Positions 61,598 to 64,000 of a stretch of DNA of 64,000 nucleotides are shown piece by piece. Origin of the DNA: Ramlibacter alkalitolerans (lineage in GTDB: Bacteria; Pseudomonadota; Gammaproteobacteria; Burkholderiales; Burkholderiaceae_C); contig NZ_JAEQND010000010.1 in the NCBI RefSeq assembly GCF_016722765.1, forward strand, positions 120,001 to 184,000, given 5' to 3'. Made by a program: the position numbers and the translations under genes. How positions within the stretch are numbered: the stretch's first letter is position 1; every line of letters begins with the position of its first letter. The notes beneath the pieces were generated by a model, which made no database searches, was not told where the DNA came from, and worked only from the letters and a program-made list of their open reading frames with translations.

Positions 61598-62908
61598 ATG
61601 CTGCAACGGCCCTTCCACGCGCGCCTGCCCCGGCAGCGGATGTCGCCCCAGGCGCTGGCCGCCACGGGGGCGCTGCACGTCGCGCTCGTCTGGATGCTGC
61701 TGCAGTACGCGCCCGTGCAGCAGGCGGTGCGCTACGTGATCTACCAGGCGGTGAAGCCGTCGGCGGCGCCGGCCCCGGCGGCCAATGCGCCCGGCAGCCG
61801 CGCCATCACCTTGCCGCCGGCGCGCGGGATGCAGGGCGACCCGCTGTCGGTGTTCACGATGCGGCCGAATTCCAGCCTGCCGCTGCGCACGACCGCCACG
61901 CTGCCCGAGCCGAACACGAGCCGCAAGCAGCGCCCGCGGCGCCAGCAGCCGGATGCGCCGCGGCCGGAGGCGGCGCCCGCCGCGCGGCAGCGCGCCGAAC
62001 CGCAGCCCACGCCGCCGCAGCCGGCGGCGCCCGAGCCGACGCCGCTGCCGGTGGAGCCGGCGCCTGCGCCCGTCGAGCCGCCGCCGCAGGCCGTCGCGCC
62101 TGCGCCTGATCCGCCGCCGATCCCCGTTCCGATGCCGGTGCCGACGCCGGTTCCGGCCCCGGTGCCGGCGCCTGCGCCGGAACCCGTGCCGGTCCCTGCG
62201 CCCGTTCCCGTTCCCGCGCCGGTTCCCGTGCCTGCACCCGTCCCGGTGCCGGAACCGGCCCCGGTGCCCGAGCCCGCACCGGCGCCCGTACCGGTGCCGC
62301 CCGCTCCCGCCCCGGCGCCCGTGCCTGTTCCGGCACCGGCGCCTGTTCCGGCCCCCGTCCCGGCGCCTCCCGCACCTGCGCCGGAGCCGGTCCCGGCGCC
62401 CGCACCGGCGCCGGCGCCCGCTGCCCCGGTGGTGCCGCCGATACCCGCGCCCGCCCCGCCGGTCGCCGCGCCCGCACCTCCCGCGGCCGCTGCGCCGGCC
62501 CCGGCCCGCGAGCCCGGTCCGGTCGTCGACGTGCCGGTCGCTCCGGGAACACCCGGCTCCGGATCGGCCGTCCCCGTCCCATCTCCCGGCCCCGGCTGGG
62601 GGGCGCCGGGCGTCGCGCCGCCCACCGTCGCGCGCCCACCGGCCTTGCCGCCGGCGCCGCTGATCCTGCCGCCTTCGCCGCTGCCCTCGTTGCAGGGACC
62701 GTACCGTCCGCCGCAGCGTCGCAGCCTGGCCGACATGGCCAACGAGCAGCTGGGCCGCGGCAAGCCGCGCGACCCGCTGGCCGAGGGCATGCAGGACGCC
62801 GCGCGGCAGGACTGCCTGCGCGGCGGCGAGCGGCAGGGCAATGTCGGGGGACTGCTCAACGCGCCCTCGGTGGTGGGCCGCGCGCTGTCCGGGACCTGTC
62901 CGAAGTAA
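61598..62908 (+). CDS. Proline-rich, membrane-anchored periplasmic protein (TonB-like layout)
   Basis: A 436-residue protein: a cytoplasmic N-terminus, one membrane helix ([21 protein letters not shown], about 20-40), then a very long region (about 115-390) dominated by Pro-Ala/Pro-Val/Pro-Glu repeats (PVPAPVPVP type), and a C-terminal about 60-residue conserved-looking domain ([22 protein letters not shown]; two cysteines in DCLRGGERQ and GTCPK). The layout resembles TonB: an anchor, an extended Pro-rich spacer able to cross the periplasm, and a small end domain; but the TonB box-binding domain is not seen and no exbB/exbD is adjacent. Function unknown. Confidence 0.75.
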   Translation: MLQRPFHARLPRQRMSPQALAATGALHVALVWMLLQYAPVQQAVRYVIYQAVKPSAAPAPAANAPGSRAITLPPARGMQGDPLSVFTMRPNSSLPLRTTATLPEPNTSRKQRPRRQQPDAPRPEAAPAARQRAEPQPTPPQPAAPEPTPLPVEPAPAPVEPPPQAVAPAPDPPPIPVPMPVPTPVPAPVPAPAPEPVPVPAPVPVPAPVPVPAPVPVPEPAPVPEPAPAPVPVPPAPAPAPVPVPAPAPVPAPVPAPPAPAPEPVPAPAPAPAPAAPVVPPIPAPAPPVAAPAPPAAAAPAPAREPGPVVDVPVAPGTPGSGSAVPVPSPGPGWGAPGVAPPTVARPPALPPAPLILPPSPLPSLQGPYRPPQRRSLADMANEQLGRGKPRDPLAEGMQDAARQDCLRGGERQGNVGGLLNAPSVVGRALSGTCPK

Positions 62909-62969
62909 CCCGGTTGCCGCTGCCGGCAGCGGCCCTTACGCTGCGCGCTTCCCGCCCAGGAGTTGCGCC

Positions 62970-63761
62970 GTGCAGAAGAAGCCAGGGGTGCTCGAGATTC
63001 CTTCGATGAAGGACCGGTGTTCGCCCGCCGAATGGCAGGCGCGGGTGGATCTCGCGGCGTGCTACCGGCTGGTCGCGCTCTACGGCATGGCCGACATGAT
63101 GGCCAACCACATCTCCGCCCGCGTGCCGGACGACGAGAACGCCTTCCTGATCAACCCCTACGGGATGATGTACGAGGAGATCACCGCCTCCAGCCTGCTG
63201 AAGGTCGACCTGGAAGGCCGCATCCTCGCGAGCCCCGACTTCGGCGCCCTGAACTACGGCGTCAACAAGGCGGGCTACGTGATCCACAGCGCGGTGCACC
63301 GCGCGCGGCCGGAAGTGGGCTGCGTGATCCACACGCACAGCTGGGCGTCGATGGCCGTCTCGGCGCTGGACTGCGGCCTACTGCCGATCACGCAGACGGC
63401 CATGCGCTTCCTGAAGATCGGCTACCACGACTACCAGGGCGTGGTGCTCGACACCGCGGAGCAGGCCTCCCTGATCGAGGACCTGGGCACGCGCGAGGCG
63501 CTGGTCCTGCGCAACCACGGCGTGCTGGTGGTGGGCCGCACCTGCGGCGAGGCCTTCAACTGGACGCACCGGCTGGAGCTGGCCTGCCGCGCGCAGCTCG
63601 CGGCCATGTCGTGCAACAGCCCGCTGCGCGCCGTGCCGCAGCAGGTGCTGGAAGAGACCTGGAACAACTACCAGCCCGGCACGCGCCGGCCCTACGGCCT
63701 GATGGAGTGGCCCGCCCTGCTGCGCCAGCTCGATCGGCTGGACCCCGGTTACCGCGACTGA
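62970..63761 (+). CDS. Class II aldolase/adducin family protein
   Basis: A 263-residue protein. The Zn-binding region reads VIHSAVHRARPEVGCVIHTHS with a third His in RNHGVLVVGR. The residue four before the first His, a catalytic Glu in fuculose aldolase, is Gly here, as in the adducin-like branch, so aldolase activity is uncertain. The GTG at 62970 is chosen because AGGAG lies 8 bases upstream; ATG at 63006 is an alternative. The Bug binding protein gene starts 25 bases later, and the two probably act on the same carboxylate. Confidence 0.85.
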   Translation: MQKKPGVLEIPSMKDRCSPAEWQARVDLAACYRLVALYGMADMMANHISARVPDDENAFLINPYGMMYEEITASSLLKVDLEGRILASPDFGALNYGVNKAGYVIHSAVHRARPEVGCVIHTHSWASMAVSALDCGLLPITQTAMRFLKIGYHDYQGVVLDTAEQASLIEDLGTREALVLRNHGVLVVGRTCGEAFNWTHRLELACRAQLAAMSCNSPLRAVPQQVLEETWNNYQPGTRRPYGLMEWPALLRQLDRLDPGYRD

Positions 63762-63786
63762 ATCTTTCCCGATCCAGGAGATCGCC

Positions 63787-64000
63787 ATGCCCCGTTCCTT
63801 GCTCGCGCTGCGCCGCCGCCAGTTGGTCCTTGCCGCCGGCGCGGCCGCCCTGCCGGGCGGCTTCGCCCGCGCCCAGGGGGCCGACTATCCAAATAGGCCC
63901 GTGCGCATCCTGGTGGCCTTCACCGCCGGCGGCACCACCGACCTGCTGGCGCGCGCCGTCGGCCAGAAGCTGACGGAGAAATTCCGGCAGCCGTTCGTGA
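63787..64000 (+). CDS. Bug family solute-binding protein, truncated by the window end
   Basis: Only the first 71 residues are inside the window. They show a signal peptide with a basic start (LRRRQLVLAAGAAALPGGFA) and the Bug-family core VRILVAFTAGGTTDLLARAV. A ligand cannot be inferred. It is probably co-transcribed with the preceding class II aldolase-like gene. A CCAGGAG ribosome binding site lies in the 25-base gap. Confidence 0.88.
   Translation, partial: MPRSLLALRRRQLVLAAGAAALPGGFARAQGADYPNRPVRILVAFTAGGTTDLLARAVGQKLTEKFRQPFV

Noticed and set aside
62040..62500. Tandem DNA repeat of the CCGGTGCCG type as a possible regulatory satellite
   Set aside because: It is the coding sequence for the Pro-rich spacer of the membrane-anchored protein, in frame throughout with varied codons.

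Overview
The window is very GC-rich and densely packed with genes. It shows 1- or 4-base stop/start overlaps (ATGA, GTGA, TGATG), Bug-type tricarboxylate-transporter binding proteins, large paralogous transporter sets, and a uvrA / MFS transporter / ssb neighbourhood. Together these point to a free-living betaproteobacterium of the order Burkholderiales, most likely Comamonadaceae (Ramlibacter/Variovorax-like). This assignment is inference from gene content. I found no rRNA, tRNA, CRISPR array, phage or insertion sequence.  LAYOUT. 0.2-2.9 kb: a radical-SAM protein and a DUF4130-UdgX uracil-DNA glycosylase fusion, coupled by a 1-base overlap, with a LexA-like CTG-N10-CAG element at the start. 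2.9-5.05 kb: ferrous iron uptake (feoAB). 5.4 kb: a 43-residue basic Gly/Ser/Asn-rich peptide gene of unknown function. 5.6-9.5 kb: small housekeeping and hypothetical genes (L,D-transpeptidase, lipoprotein, SDR, [2Fe-2S] ferredoxin, single-domain response regulator). 9.8-13.3 kb: an operon of cation efflux, psuG and gamma-glutamyltransferase. 13.4-16.6 kb: two enolase-superfamily enzymes around a Bug binding protein, a sugar-acid type catabolic operon. 16.8-18 kb: a YihY/BrkB membrane protein. 18.1-19.3 kb: a secreted cytochrome c / beta-propeller protein.  19.4-34.3 kb: a catabolic island. On the minus strand, an indolepyruvate-oxidoreductase-like pair (iorA, iorB) is followed by a TRAP transporter (dctPQM). 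Divergently, a two-subunit Rieske dioxygenase is followed by a complete LIV-type ABC transporter and a multicopper oxidase. My working hypothesis is uptake and oxidation of an aryl/indole 2-oxo acid or aryl acetate. Short palindromic repeats have been absorbed in frame into iorB (twice) and form the linker of a LivM-LivG fusion.  34.3-39.2 kb: two hybrid histidine kinases and an EamA transporter. 39.3-46.2 kb: pyrF, a small stress membrane protein, uvrA, a secreted hypothetical protein, an MFS transporter and ssb. 46.2-58.3 kb: the most distinctive locus, a 1962-residue animal-type haem peroxidase fused to RTX repeats. It is followed by a small helical protein, a type I secretion ATPase and its membrane-fusion partner, then a LuxR-type response regulator and a six-helix sensor kinase; no outer-membrane TolC gene is present. 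58.3-60.3 kb: an OmpR/TctE-type two-component pair with an operator-like palindrome and 11-bp-spaced direct repeats upstream. 60.4-64 kb: mnmA, a proline-rich membrane-anchored protein, a class II aldolase-like protein and a Bug binding protein cut by the window end.
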